Numbered from the stretch's first letter, positions 34,451-46,975 are shown. The stretch is DNA of 64,000 bases from Phytophthora quininea (GCA_011947345.1 JAAVTG010000102.1:1-64000); one strand, 5' to 3'. Notes: generated from the letters alone by a model not told the origin. Translations and numbers: made by a program.

Positions 34451-37309
34451 CTATTTCATCTGTTTCGTTGACGTGGCCTTGAGATGTTGGCGCTGCTTGT
34501 CGCGCATCGCCAGCATTTGCGACTTGAGCGCCTCCTCCGCCTCGCGGTTGACGCGTTTCCGTTCTCGTTCTCGGAGTTCCTTGGCCTCGTGCTCGGCGCG
34601 CTTGCGCTTCTGGTTACGCACCTTCTCGACGGCTCGAGTGTGCTTGATATACACAAAACGCGTGTACTCCTGAGTGAGCATTCGCAGCACTGCAACGCCA
34701 GGTCCGCTGCGGTGGACGAGCATCTCGTGCGCAGTCTCCAGCTTCTTGAGTGCGTAGGGGTCGTACGGCCGAACGAGACGCAGCGCTTCGTTGAAATACG
34801 CCTGCATAGCACACGTTACAAGCGAATTGCTCTTTGACACTGCAGCAGTAGACGTAGCCCCGTTCCTCGTGATTCCATTCACCAAACTCGGCGAGGTTGT
34901 CGTCGACTTGAGCTGGCCGTTTGAGACACCATTTGCAGTCATTGCTGGCGCTACTGCGGACGTCGCTACAGATGAGACTATTGGCTTAGTTAGAACTGAT
35001 GCCGGGGTTCCATTTGGAGTTGCCTTTGGAGCTGTTGGCACTGGCACAGGGCTCGACGATACAGCGTTGACTGGAGTAGCGTTCGCTGTAGGAGCTACAG
35101 GTGGGACCGGAGTAGAAGCAATAGTCACAGTATTGGGAACTTCTGCTGCTGGAATTGCAGGGGCCGTGGTAGGTGCTGTCGGACGTGAAACTGGAGTTTT
35201 AGTTGTTGGGGCAGCAACTGCAGTCTTTGCAGCTGAAGCGCCTGCAAGACGAATGATCTGGCCAACACAAGCAAGCCATCTAGTTGTGCGCTGGACATTA
35301 ATTCGATCCATCTTTGGCGGCACCAGCTCTTGCTGATAGGTTGTTTGAAGCAGTGATACATTTCCGTTCGCTTTGGCGTCAGCGGTTTTCAGCGACGGCT
35401 TGCGAGTTGCCACATTCGCCGAAGAATTGGGTAGCCGTATACTTTGTGCAAACCCGGCACACGCCTTCGATCCGAGAGGATTGATGTAGCATCCACTCAG
35501 AGCAAATTGGCTCTTTTTCTTCTCAAAGTCCAGCCGTTTGGCCTCCTTTCGCGACGCAATTAGCCCTCGCGCATCAACAGATGCTCGACAGACCCCACAG
35601 ATGATGTCGTCTGTCATGCTCTGCAGCCCTTTGGGATCGTAATGTCCTTTCGCAACCCGTCCTGAACAACAGTCAGCGTTTTGCGCTTTTTCTTGGAGGA
35701 GGCCCCATTCACCAAAAATCTTTCACGTTCACGGAGACTGGACCGCCGCTTGGTGCATCTCCAATGCTGTACATGCGGAGCTCCGTCTGGATCTTCTCCC
35801 GAGCAGTAAAACAAATGCTGTCGCTCATGGAATGGGTCCAGACACACGTCACACGTATACTGTTGGCTGAACGGGCCGGGTACTTGGCCAAATACTTGGA
35901 CGGATCGAATGCGTTTTGAAGTCGGCGAAATACTTTCTTGTCATCAACCCAATCCTGCGCGGATGTCTCGGGGAGTCCATACACCTTCTCCAGCTGAGGC
36001 GCGTTGTTCAAGAAATATTGCAATGCTTGCAGCTGCTTCATCTTAAAATCAGGCGGGTCGGTTTTGAAGATTTCAAGCCTCTGTAGCAAAACTTACGAAT
36101 AATTTTGCGACGTACCGAAGGACCGAGCTAGCGCAGTCGTACGTGGATATTCTCTTCGCTAGCGTTTGGAATCGAGTTGCCTCGTCCCGCCCCACAAGAG
36201 ACCGCATATGACGAGTGATAAGTTTGCCCATAAAGTCGCCTAAGTCCTGCGTGCAGTCCCGATGCCGATCACAGTACGCATGAAACTGTGGGAAGTCAAC
36301 GTTCCGAAGCTCCACATGACCACCTCCTCGATGCGCGCACATAGCATGAAAGAACCGAGCGCAACTGACTCGGCGGCACTGAATCCGAACCCCGCACTGG
36401 AGCCGCAGAAGCAGCACTCCGTCGGTGGCACCGTATCATCGACCGGCATCTCAGTCAAATCTGGAGTTTCGTCTTTCGGTTTTTCAGCCACTACAATTTC
36501 CGTCTCTCCAGTATCAGCAGCATCATTTCCAGCAGTCGACGATGTCGTCGGCTTCGCATTTGTCAGTTTGGATTCGGTCTCAGCAACACACCGTTTCTTT
36601 TCCTGCTCCATATGAGCAGCCAAGTGACACGGATCCCAATTAATGCACAAGACATGTCCAAAGCTCACGGTGGACGACGAAGCCTCCACATCTCCCGCAA
36701 ACTCCTTGTAGCGACGCCAGAATGCCACCCCTTCGACTTATCCACGACTCTCATGGCTGAACTCTCTCCAGCCTTCCCGCAGTACTCGCATCTGGTCTCC
36801 TGGCGGTAAACCTCGTGTCTACAGCAGTCACACTTCCAAGTTGGCGCTTTTGTAGCATCTACAGTCTTCAGATCGCCGGCATCAGCCTCCGTAGGTATCA
36901 GCTCGTCCCCGTAGCAGCTCCTATGGACTGTCAAGTTACAGCCAGCGCAAACGATCACCAGGTCTTCCTTATCGGCACCACCGACGCGCTGGCACTCCGA
37001 GCAGGCTCTCGGCTTCTCGGTATTGCATTTTCTGGCGCTGCAGCATCCTCCGAGGCCCTCAACGGCTCGCTCGGAGTGACGCTTTGCGCGCCAACCGCCG
37101 CGTCGTCTTCTGCACGCGCTTTCTCGGCTTCTACGGGCGTGTCTGGCGGCACAAGACTGGCATCCGACGCGTCCTTGTCTGGCGCTTCTTCGACACTGTC
37201 AGCGGAGGCCGCAGGCTCCGCCGGGCGGCGCTGGAGGTCGGCGCGCTCTGCTTCCCAGTGAGCATACTGCGCTTTTCCGAAGTGCTCGCGACCGATAGGA
37301 GTTACCCAT
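34451..37309 (-). CDS. PZP (PHD - zinc knuckle - extended PHD) chromatin reader, BRPF/JADE/AF10 type
   Basis: Likely histone-reading subunit. The N-terminus (ATG 37309) is Glu/Ala-rich. A first PHD finger has CSECQR and VCAGCNLTVHRSCYG, then WKCDCCRHE and CEYCGKAGE leading to a zinc knuckle. A WxxxxC...H region (HVLCINWDPCHL) follows, and then the extended PHD with CCFCGSSAGF, GVRIQC, CARFFHAMCAHRGG and HAYCDRHRD. This PZP order is that of BRPF, JADE and AF10 proteins, which bring histone acetyltransferases to nucleosomes. After a 55-bp intron near 36036-36090 come a CxxC-containing middle, an Ala/Pro/Thr-rich linker and a basic coiled-coil end rich in KRKR and ERERKR. Several single-base breaks are inferred (near 37300, 35634, and within the PHD region). 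A BRPF-like bromodomain or PWWP is not visible. Confidence 0.75.
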
Positions 37310-37477
37310 TCTTATGCCCAAATCCCTGGTCCTAAATTGGACGAAGCAACTTCAACTTCGTTCAAAATTGTCAAAGCGATGCAAGTTCGTGCGAACAACG
37401 CTCGAGACCACGAACAACACCGCTACATGACATTCATTTCCTCGTTACTCCTGTTCGACTGCATTCCGTCAGCAATC

Positions 37478-39229
37478 CTACGCGAAGTTGCCGTTCGCGA
37501 CGCGACGGTTCTTGGCATTGGGGTCGTCAGCTGCCAGGCGTGTACGCAACACGTTGTAGCGGCACAGCGCGTCGTCAATGTTGATGTAGGTGCCCTGCAG
37601 ATGGCGTACGCCGCTTGCAGCTTCCGAGAACTGCTTCCTCCCGTGCAAAACTCTGTCAAAGTTCAGACGTCAACATCATCAGACCAGCACAAACTTTCGA
37701 CCTTCAACAACGACCACCGTACCTGCGCTGGTTAAAGATGACCGTGTCGCCCTGGTTGAGCTTGAACTCGTAGCGATGCTTTCCTCCTTCCACCAACTCA
37801 TGGAAGACGCGATAGGCATCATAGTACGGCATCACATCGTCTTCCGGGACCTTCAGAGGGCCTTCGAACGGAGGACTCCAGTGAACCGCAATCACCTCAT
37901 CACGATGGTTGAGTTGGATATGCGGACGCTGATATTCCATTATGGTAGCCTTCTCACGGGTAAGATGGCGCTTCATGAACGTCGCAGGTACGCGGCAGAA
38001 TGTGGCAAAATGCTCGGGGTACTGGCGACGGAATTCGTCTGCCACCGCGAAGACGTCCACAAACGTCGATTCTCCTCCTGTTACCGAATCATCAAAACGA
38101 AGAGCATGTAGGAACTGGAATCCCGGCGGAGACTCGTAGTATGCCAGGTCCACGTGGCTCTTCAAATAAACTGTGGTGTAGGCAATGTTGACCTGCGCGA
38201 ATCAATTCGGTCAGCGATGGATAGCCAGAGCACCGAGAGCAGTAAACTTACTGGATTGGGCTCAGCAACCACATCGAAAACATCGCCGTACTGGAACCTG
38301 TACGATAAGACCAAGCACACACTCAGTAACTAGAGCCAACGGACTCACTACTTTCATCACTTACGAGTGCGAAACCGGGGAGATACGCTCCGCAAGCGTC
38401 TTGACTGCGCCCTCGACACATGGTGTATTGCGAATGACTGTGAACCCGTGCTCGACGACTTGCTGCAGAGCTTCGTACAGCCCCACGTCATCATTCGTGT
38501 CCATCATGCGATCATACTCGGTAAACGGCACTGGCGCGTCAAGCGCCAAAGGTGTCGGCACCATATCACGAGCACGCTGGTTCAGAGCCCATTGCGAATA
38601 GCTGTTCTCAATCAGCCACTTGGTCGGGAAACTCGACTCGTGGCGATCATTCCACACGATGTTCAACGTATCGCCCTTGACTGTCCAAGACCTCATGTCA
38701 GCAGCTCTCCACTCCTCAAACAGTCCAATACAATCCGTACCAAACACTTTCTCGATGTCCAAACTCTCGGGATCAATCTCAAAGGAGTTCACAATGCGTT
38801 GACCAGTCTCGTGCTGGCATTCCGGACACAAACACCACGTGCGCAAATGCAGTAGATGGAACTTGCTGCGTTTGCCATCTTGCCAGCGTAGTGTAATGAA
38901 CTCGCGGTGCTGCACGTCCACTCCGAGCAACTACAGATCCTAAACTTCAGTACACCTCATAATTGCCTAAAAGTATCAGCAACTCACCTCCTGCGCGATC
39001 GACGTCTCCTCATGACTGTTCGTCACGCTTGAAACGTGACGCCATTGCAGGAAACTCGGCGCTGCAGACATCACCGGTAGCAATTTGAGAACACCATAAC
39101 GGATCAAATAAAGTTCACGATCTGAAAAATACCTTTCTGCATCCAAGCGCGCTGAACGATCGGGGCCGCCATTCGGGGCTGCGTGGCTGCAGCAACTGCA
39201 CGAGGGAGCATTCGAGAGAGCCGACGCAT
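37478..39229 (-). CDS. Gamma-butyrobetaine dioxygenase-like Fe(II)/2-oxoglutarate enzyme, probably mitochondrial
   Basis: N-terminal ATG 39229 opens MRRLSRMLPRAVAAATQPR, a basic amphipathic stretch that looks like a mitochondrial presequence. Next is a GBBH-like N-terminal domain (ITLRWQDGKRSKFHLLHLR with CLCPEC and an H). The catalytic TauD-type domain has HVDLAYYE (His and Asp of the iron site), and after a 70-bp intron RRVLHGRKQF with the distal His. It ends GTYINIDDALCRYN. Such enzymes hydroxylate gamma-butyrobetaine or trimethyllysine in carnitine synthesis; this one could be either. About five short introns. The exon ends agree with GT-AG and keep frame. Confidence 0.8.
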
Positions 39230-39499
39230 AACGAAGCCGTTGCCGTAAGTGAAGTTTCCGCTAGGCCGCAGGTTCCGGAGTGAGGCCGCCGACGATTCAG
39301 CCGCAAAGTTCAAATTGGCCGGTTTATCCTCGACAGACCTGCGCTAGGTCATCTGAATTTGAAACGCAATAGTAGAGACCAAGATGAGGACGATGGCAAG
39401 CTGCCACTCGATCCAGATGAAGACGTGCACTAGATAGATAAAGATGCAACATTCAAACGGGGGCGTGGCAGCTGATCCCTAACGACAAAAAGCTGCACT

Positions 39500-40529
39500 T
39501 CATTGCAGCGGCTGAGCAGGAGGAGGGTCCGTCGGCTGCGGACTGCTCGGCGTGCAGCTGGCGTCGCTTTCGCACGCGATCAGGCGGTTGAGGAACTCGC
39601 AAACTTCGTTGGTGTCGCGCAGCGTGAACGACGCGTCTGTGGACATGCTTTCTTCCGTGACAACAATCCCCACGCCCTTGCGGCTGCGCTGGGCCTGGAA
39701 GAGCTGGAACGCGTCTTCGTCTGTGGTGTCGTCTCCAATATAGTGTATACGTCGTCGTGCTCGTCCAGCCCCAGCGCCTGCAGCAGCCACTCGAGCGCTT
39801 TACCCTTGTTCCAGTCGATCTTGGGCTTGAATTCGTAAACCATCTTGCCTTCATTCAGTCTATAGCAAAAGAGTCCGTTAGTCGATCCAGCAGTTAGCAC
39901 ACAAGAGCCACAACGATCTCACTTGATCCTCGGGTGTAAGTCGCTTGTCGCCCGTGCAATTGCTGCAATCTGCGGTCGTAGCTGCGGGTCCACATTTCTG
40001 AAACCACAAGAATGTCAGTGGCACGTTCGTATCCACCCAAATGAACAGCACTCTCTCACCTGTAGTGCAGCGACACAGAGAAGATGTTATCTTCCACCTC
40101 CGCTCCAGCAATGCCTTGTATCTGTGCACTGAGTCCGTCCCGCACGCCATGCAAGTCTGTCAAGAACTGCGCTGCCACTTGGTTCTTGATGGCTGTGCCG
40201 TTGGGTCCTTCAATGTCAAAGCCGTGGCTGCCCGCGTAGTACAGCTGCGGAATGCTCACAAACTTCTGAATCTTGTGCAACGAGCGCCCCGTGATGACTC
40301 CCGTGATGAACTTTTGTCGGAGTTTCTCCAGCGTGTCCTTCATGGCTGGAGACAGCAGCGCCAGCGCCGGGTCGTTGACAATGGGCGTCAGAGTGCCGTC
40401 ATAGTCCAGGAAGACCACCAGGCGGTGGTTGCGGAAGTGCGACTGCAGCACGCCAAAGTTGGCCAGCGCGTTGGCGTTCGTCACGGAGAGGCGGCGCGAC
40501 GGCCGAGCAGCAGAAGCAGCGGCAGCCAT
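39500..40529 (-). CDS. Trehalose-6-phosphate phosphatase
   Basis: HAD-family phosphatase. VVFLDYDGTLTPI holds the nucleophile Asp (about 40400), VITGRS follows, GSHGFDIEGPNG is the OtsB-type substrate loop, and IGDDTTDEDAFQLF (about 39720) is the metal-binding motif IV. Two short introns (about 39994-40055 and 39856-39923) keep the frame through RNVDPQLRPQI and LNEGKMVYEFKPK. One base is missing near 39750. About 300 residues, the size of a stand-alone phosphatase with no synthase half. It makes trehalose from its 6-phosphate. Confidence 0.88.
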
Positions 40530-40835
40530 GGCTCAGCAGTTTACAGAGTGAGATGAAGAGGGCTGGGCTTGCAGCGGTGCCATGCGAAAATAGGGCGAGC
40601 TTGCGTCAGCCAGTTTTTGTAAATAACGGTCGACGGCTGATTGGTTACCGACTTGTTGATGTCCATGTTGCAGCGTTTTCTGCGGTCGAAGACAGCCCAG
40701 CATGCACCACAGGCGTCTCCACACTGCACAACATGAACGGTGCTGTCTCCGTTGGACGAGAAAGATGGCGACGACGAGTCCAACTTGGCGTGGCGGGCTG
40801 GCAGACGCCGCGTCGCAGTGTGCAGTTCGCAACTT
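40530..40835. other. Gap between T6PP start and RIB7 stop
   Basis: About 305 bp. Likely the T6PP promoter and the RIB7 3' end. Open frames here look like chance. Confidence 0.35.
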
Positions 40836-42015
40836 TCAACGAGACACGTGCGATTCCTGCGACTCCGCGTTGAGGCGGCCCACGATCACCAAGTCTTGGT
40901 CCAGCACGTGGTATTGCGGTTGGTGTAATCTCGGAAAGGCGGCGGCCGTCGGTGGCGAGGATGTCGACGCGCTTGGACGAAGCAGGCTGGTCACTGCTCG
41001 AAGACCGCCGATCTGCATCAAGTATCGATCAAAGTAGTCAACATTTCCGCAGAGAGCGTGAGGAGAATGGCAATACTTACAAATGTGGGGGCCACCGTGA
41101 CGACAATGAGGTCGACGAGGTGCTTGTTAGTGGCTTCTTGCAGACACGCCGTCAGAATCGACGCACCGCCTTCCACCATGACGCTTGAAATCCCGTGCTG
41201 CTTGACAAAGCCTGCAAAAACAAGGTAGCAGAAGAAGAAAAAAAGTTATTCATGAGGTGATCTTGCGGGTGGTAGAATCCAAGACACCAAGGCATACACA
41301 AACGTACGCATGGCGTCACGGAGATCAACATGGTCGCGACCATCTTGTCCCCGCTCGGTTTGACATTCCACCACGTTCGCTCCTAGTGCCTTAAGAGCTT
41401 GTTTCCTTTCATAATCTCTGCGGCGGTACCGATTGACGAGGGTTAGCGATATGTCACGTTAATTCATGCAGCAGGTTTTGCTCACCCAAATCCTGCGACC
41501 GACCAAACAGTATGATCGGCTTCTCGCACGTCGGCAGTGTGAACAGCTTTATATTTGTTGGGCAGCGCAAGTTCGTGTCCACGATGATTGGACGAGGGTT
41601 TCTGCCTGCAGCGAGGCCATCAACTCAGCAAATTGATCTCAGAGCACGTACAGCAATGTTCACACCGGACCTTCCACAAGTCGAGAATTTAATGACGGAT
41701 TGTCGGCCATGACAGTGCCCACACCAACCAAAATCCCGTCATGAACGGTACGCAGCATGTGCGTCATCTTCATGGAAGCTGGACCGCTCAACAGCGTCGG
41801 CTTGCCTGCAACAACAATCAAGGTTTCATACCGTTGTATCGAAGTCCTCTCTTCCAGAGCCAATTCCGCACACCTCTCTCGGCGGCGATGGACCCATCGA
41901 TGCTTTGCGCATACGTCAGTGTCACGAACGGCGTGTCTTGAGCTTCATCTCTCCGTCTCCAATCCTCGTACGCTTCCTCAACGTGTCGCCTCACCTTCTG
42001 CATCACTTCATCCAT
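40836..42015 (-). CDS. RIB7-type 2,5-diamino-6-ribosylamino-pyrimidinone 5'-phosphate reductase
   Basis: Riboflavin pathway reductase of the RibD C-terminal family, using NADPH. Motifs: PFVTLTYAQSIDGSIA, LSGPASMKMTHMLR, VHDGILVGVGTVMADNPSLN, RPIIVDTNLRCP, a VMVEGGASILTACL helix and IVVTVAPTFVGG. Introns of about 65 bp remove gtgtgcgg...gcag and gtccggtg...gcag segments, and others lie near 41199-41330 and 41420-41490. Ends at 40836. The start ATG at 42015 lies only 118 bp from the bL32m start, so the two share a promoter. No deaminase domain is attached, as in fungi. Confidence 0.8.
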
Positions 42016-42076
42016 CGCTCACGTTTTGTGCGTATAACGAATTTGTACGCAAAGAAATAAGAGTTCATCTCCTGTA

Positions 42077-42090
42077 ACCGACTGGTCGGT
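42077..42090. promoter_or_regulatory. Palindrome ACCGACTGGTCGGT in a shared promoter
   Basis: 6-bp perfect arms around TG in the 118-bp gap between the RIB7 and bL32m starts. A dimeric factor site is possible; nothing more can be shown. Confidence 0.4.
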
Positions 42091-42133
42091 CCGACATGTA
42101 AGGCTCTGCGGCATTAACACAAGGACAGCGAAG

Positions 42134-42625
42134 ATGGCGTCGATGCTAGTGCGCAACGCGATGCAGCGCGCCGTGGCCTTCCTGCAGCACAAGATGTTCC
42201 CGACGCAGGCCCCAGCGCTGGCGCTGGCGCTGAACGGTGCGGCGGCGCTGCCCAGCAACTCGCTGAGTGACTTCATTTGGCTGGCGGCTCCCAAGTCCAA
42301 GGTGCGTCGACTGTCTGGCTGCTTTTGGGCCCACTTCGAGCCCACCGCAATGAAAGACAACCGGTTTCAGATGGAGATGAAGCTTGAAGAGCGGCGAGCC
42401 ACAGCGAGATGGCTCCATTGTGGAGTGAATACGATGTACTGATTTACTGATGTGTCAATGTGTGCTGTGCAGGTGACGCCGTCCCGCAAGAAGATCCGCA
42501 ATAACCACCTGACCAAGCGCCTCAAGAACATTGTGCACTTCCAGGACTGTCCCATGTGTGGCGAGAAGAAGCTGCGCCACCGTCTGTGCATGGGCTGCTT
42601 CAAGAAGGGCAAGTACTTTGTGTAA
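42134..42625 (+). CDS. Mitochondrial large-subunit ribosomal protein bL32m
   Basis: Two exons, 42134-42301 and 42473-42625, joined in phase after APKSK. The second exon begins VTPSRKKIRNN, the standard bL32 start, and carries the zinc site CPMCGEKKLRHRLCMGC. The first exon (56 codons) is the mitochondrial presequence plus linker, rich in Arg, Ala and Leu. Total 106 residues. bL32m sits near the exit of the mitochondrial ribosome. Confidence 0.92.
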
Positions 42626-42981
42626 GCCACTGGTTGAGCACAGCACATTTAAAAGCCGAGCTGTTGCAGACGCACACAGCGATGAATATATAGATGTCTG
42701 CTAGGCAGAGAAACCCACGTTGCAACCTGCAGTCCTTCCTTTCCAATTGTTGCCACACTTTCTAGCAGGATGCGATAGTTGGAAGACACTCTGGGACGAG
42801 GGAAGGTCAAGCGACAGCCAAGAACTGTAGATACTAGAACACTTTTGAATTTGTGTTGCATTTGCCAAGTCTGCTGGGTGGCCGAGTCGACACCAAGCGC
42901 TCCTGCAGCTCGGCGCCTTTTTCGACGCTGTTCATTGGCCAATCCGTTGATTTCCATTTTGCTCGGACACGGCGGTGGAAC

Positions 42982-45895
42982 ATGGACGACGTCTCGATCG
43001 GGCTCTCGATCAACGAGGCAGAGCACGAGAACGCGTCGTTCCTCACGGCAGGCGCTTCCAGCGAGTCTCCGTCGCCTGAGCAGAAGCCCGTGGAGCCCAC
43101 CCAGTACCGCAGCCGTCGCCAATGGTGCACAACTCTCCGCCTCCTCAATCGACAATCCCGTTACCGACTCCTGCAGTCGCAGCAGCCCCGGAGAAGAAAA
43201 TTTACGAGTTTCCTACCATTGCAAAGCTACCAAGTGCTTCCGATTGCAATGGGAAGCCGAAAGTGAGTGCCAATAAATGATTTCATATCCAACACCGGGC
43301 CTTTAATGTTAATGAATTTCTGTTGGTGGAAGTGAATCCGCGCTGCCGGCTCCAGACGACAATTGTGATCGAGAACGGCGTGTATATCTTCGACGGTTTC
43401 TACTTGCTGTGCCATGGTGATCCGCCAGAAGTGCCAAGGGTGAGCAATACGAACGCCTAAGTTTCAAAGATTTGCTCACCGATTGCATATTGAATTTGCA
43501 GTTCGAGTATACCCGCGGCGGCGTCATGTGCAAAGTCCATTTCATCCCCGAAGAACTACCGTCGTCTGTGCGCGGGACGACCAGCAATGATGCGGATGCC
43601 GACCCGAACGGCGACGCTCATCGGTCGTTTTGCGACTCGTTGTTTATGCTGCAAAGGTATTTATTCCAGCAATTGCTTGGAATTCAGCCGCCTCATCTTT
43701 TGGCAAGGTGTTCCCAGACCCTGCACATGCGACCGGGGACGCTTCCGAGATTTGTGGAGACTACCACTTGGTACCGCGCTTTATTGCTGTCAACGAAGAG
43801 CCTTTGCTCCATGGTGAAGAGCTACGCTCGCCGAACCGCATTGGCTATGCGGTGGGGAGACTATTATCTGTGCAAAAGGTGCTGGAATATCTCGAGGCCA
43901 GCTCGAAGTTCACCGTACGGGATTTTCTGACGCAGTTCGATCACAAGGAGCTGGTCGATTGCGTCGTTTCCACGCGTATCAATGGCCAGCCGAGCGCATT
44001 CCGTGTGGACGGACTTATCTCCGATCCTGTACAGACAGAAGAGGGCAAACCTCCTTCCGCAGAATTTGTGAAACACGGGATTGTGACGAAGGACGGGCGT
44101 CTTGTAGTTCGAGCGCTTGCACACCACAGCCAAGGCGCGCGGAACTATGATGGCGCTAAATCTAGGAAGAAGATCCGCAAATGGCAGGAGAAGGGGAGTT
44201 CTTGCAACTATCTCCAGAGGTCGACTCCAAGTCTGAAGAATTGAGTCCTTCGCAATGCCACCTCACTGGGCTGCGAACCGATCTCTTTGAAGTTGGAAGT
44301 GCGATGCCCATGGCTCTGAAGTATGTACGCCACTTTAATCTACTCACAAGTTTTGAGACCGCGATGGACCTGAAATTCAAAGACAAGACGCTTCTTCGCC
44401 AAGCATTCACCCACGGATCGTACGTTGACGTCGGGATGCAGAATGTTAATACGATTGAGGCTACGCGATCGCGAGTGCGGATCGGTCATGTGTTTGAAAA
44501 CATCGCCTCCCTCAAGCGGTCACGCAGCAAGTTCTTAGACGGCGACATACCTGTCCTTGGACATGCTGCAGGAAACGACGACGCGAAGTTAAGGCAGGTA
44601 GCGGAGAAGCACTTGAGCGACTTCAAGGAGGAATTTCACTCCAAATATCTGTGTCCGTACGAGCGACTGGAGTTTTTGGGTGACGCAGTTCTCGGTCTCC
44701 TAGTGGCATCTTCAGCGTTTTTGAAGCTGCCTGAGGCTGACGAAGGCTTTTGCACCAGACTCGTGTCGACCTCGTAAACAACGATAGCCTCGGCAAGATG
44801 GCAAAGACGGCCAACTTTGAGTCGCTGGTGCTTACCGCATTTGATTTGTCTAAGCTGGACGAAGAAATCAAAGCAAAAATTACGGCAGATTGCTTTGAGG
44901 CTCTATTGGGTGCGCTGTACAAGGACCAAGGTATCGCGCCGTGCCGCGCATTGCTCGGGAAGCTTATGGATCTGCATGACGCCGAGCTGCGAGAACTCTG
45001 CTTTCTTTCGACACCTGAACTTGTTGCTGAGGCGAAAGCGTACGTGGAAATCGATCGTCCAGAAATCAAGAAATGGAGCAAATACAACCAGATGAGACTG
45101 CGTCACCGCTCGTTTCGATCTCGGACTGGTGTGGACATCGCTAACAGCCACTTGTGGCTACAAGCGGTCACCCACGCTTCGTTTAAGAAGCCGGACATAG
45201 ATGACGATGAATTCATCGGCCATGAGCCAAGTTACGAGCGGATTGAGTTTCTCGGCGACGCCGTGCTACAGGTGCTATCATCCGAGTTCCTTGTGGAGGC
45301 CTTCCCGTATCACCAGGAGCATTTACTTACTCAAGCTCGATCGTCTCTAGTGAAAAACAAGAAGTTAGCGATCGTAGCTCGCAATGCTGGTTATGAAGAA
45401 TTTATCCGTCTGGGAAACAACGTCAAGAAAATGGGAAAGCTTTACGTGGAAGACGTACTAGCCGACGTGTTCGAGGCTACACTTGGTGCCGTGTACTTGG
45501 AGAATCCGACTGATTTGGGGAAAGTGCGCTCGATCCTTGAGCGCATGCTGTACCCGCGGCTGACAGAGGCCATTCGACGCCGTCAATGGATGAACCCGCG
45601 CAAAGTGTTTCTGCATTATATTCAGCAATGGAGTCGTTCCGCCAATCGACAAATCAACTGCCAGTTCAAGACCATCAAGGTACCAAGTGCTAGCAAGGCT
45701 ACGGACATTTTAGTGCCCAAAGACAAGGAAAAGGACGATGCAAAACCCAAAACGGTGGGTGACTCCCATGCGGTGGCACTTTACGTGAATAATTTCCAAG
45801 TAGCTCGAGCCGTTGGCCGAACGGTAAGCGCAGCGCAAGACGCTGCTTGTAAGCACGCACTGATGCTTTACGGCGTTAGACTGCACGACGACTAA
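42982..45895 (+). CDS. Dicer-like ribonuclease III without helicase
   Basis: Order: disordered N-terminus (ATG 42982); a domain with VIENGVYIFDGFYLLCHGD and FEYTRGGVMCKVHFIPEE that may be the dsRNA-binding dimerisation or platform fold; a PAZ-like stretch (LVDCVVSTRINGQPSAFRVD, about 43930-44100); first RNase III domain (LLRQAFTHGSY, YERLEFLGDAVLG, DCFEALLGALY); second RNase III domain (LWLQAVTHASF, YERIEFLGDAVLQ, DVFEATLGAVY); and a C-terminal dsRBD. Both catalytic sites keep the expected Glu and Asp residues. No DExD/H helicase fits in the 356 bp between it and bL32m. It would cut dsRNA into small RNAs. Introns are near 43263-43355 and 43440-43500; one-base gaps at G4 44193-44196 and T4 44748-44751. 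Confidence 0.88.
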
Positions 45896-46028
45896 ACCCA
45901 TCCGAATTTAAGACAAAACTCGAGACCAACAAAAAGTTGGAAACAGGTACGTTTGTATGCTGAAGCGACTAAGGAAGTAAAGCAATACTAGTAGCTATAA
46001 GCCACGGTGATTGCATTCTCTAACTATC

Positions 46029-46858
46029 CTAAGCTTTTGTCTCTTCCTCTGCAGTCTTCTTGGTCGTCGGTGGTGGTCCCGGTGGTAGTGGAGGTTTCTT
46101 TCCGGGTGGAAGTGGCGGAGGCTTGGGTTTCGACGCCCCATCCGGCTTAGGAGGCGGTCCTCTCGGCTTCGTGTCCTCTTTCTGCCTCTGTCCGAGCATC
46201 TTCTTGGCCACCGGATCATTCTTGCCGTAGTAGCGATCCTTGATGTTCTGCTTAGCCAACGGGTCGTCTTTGTCCCTTGGCATCTCATGCAAGTATGGAC
46301 ATTCGTCCCCACGATTGCACTCTCCTCTGGCGTAGAACGAGCACAAGTGCGCTCGGTTCCGCTTGTAGTACGGCTCCTTTCTGGCCATCCTGATCAGAGC
46401 GCTGCTCGCCGGGCCGTTGACTTTGCCATAGGCCGAGACGGCTCCTTCCTGCTCCAGCATTCGGCTGTGCTGCTGGGAGAACCACTCGCGGTTGGCGTCG
46501 CTCTCCGGCACGTTGACCGCCAGTTGCTGGCCGCCGTCCTCTTCCTGAGCCAGCACCGAGTCGCGCACCTGCACCGGCAGATGGAACTGCAGGTCCAGCA
46601 CGCAGGTCTGACACACATTCTTCATGCGCGCACAGGTCTGGCACACCTCGGTCTTCTTGTACCGCGCGCGCTTGCCAGGCTTCCAGCGGAACACGGTGAA
46701 CGGCCGCGCGCAGATCTTGCAGGCGCTGCCGAAGCTCTCCTTCATCATGCGCACGTACGGGTTCTCGCCCAGACAGCTCTCGCACAGCAGCGGGAATTCG
46801 TCGCTCTCCCACGCCGTCTTGGTCGCGTCCGCCTTGATGGCGAAGCCGCGCTCCCCAT
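46029..46858 (-). CDS. SLT11/RBM22-like splicing factor lacking the RRM
   Basis: Close in pattern to RBM22/Ecm2/Slt11 of the activated spliceosome, which touch U6 snRNA. The N-terminal zinc ribbons are complete: [45 protein letters not shown]. The CCCH finger [19 protein letters not shown] and the signature [18 protein letters not shown] follow. In relatives an RRM comes next; here the chain runs into a Lys/Pro tail (PPPLPPGKK) and stops. Start ATG 46858 fits when one base is added to the C4 run at 46853-46856 (G4 on the coding strand). Tail to tail with the Dicer gene, 133 bp apart. Confidence 0.85.
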
Positions 46859-46975
46859 GGCCGTCGCGTCCGGTGCTTGGTGAGTGGGCAAAAGGGCAAC
46901 AAAGACCCAAAACCGATAACGCAATCGGATTTAAGCGGACATCTTACCCAAAATGTTCACATCGACTTTTGATTG

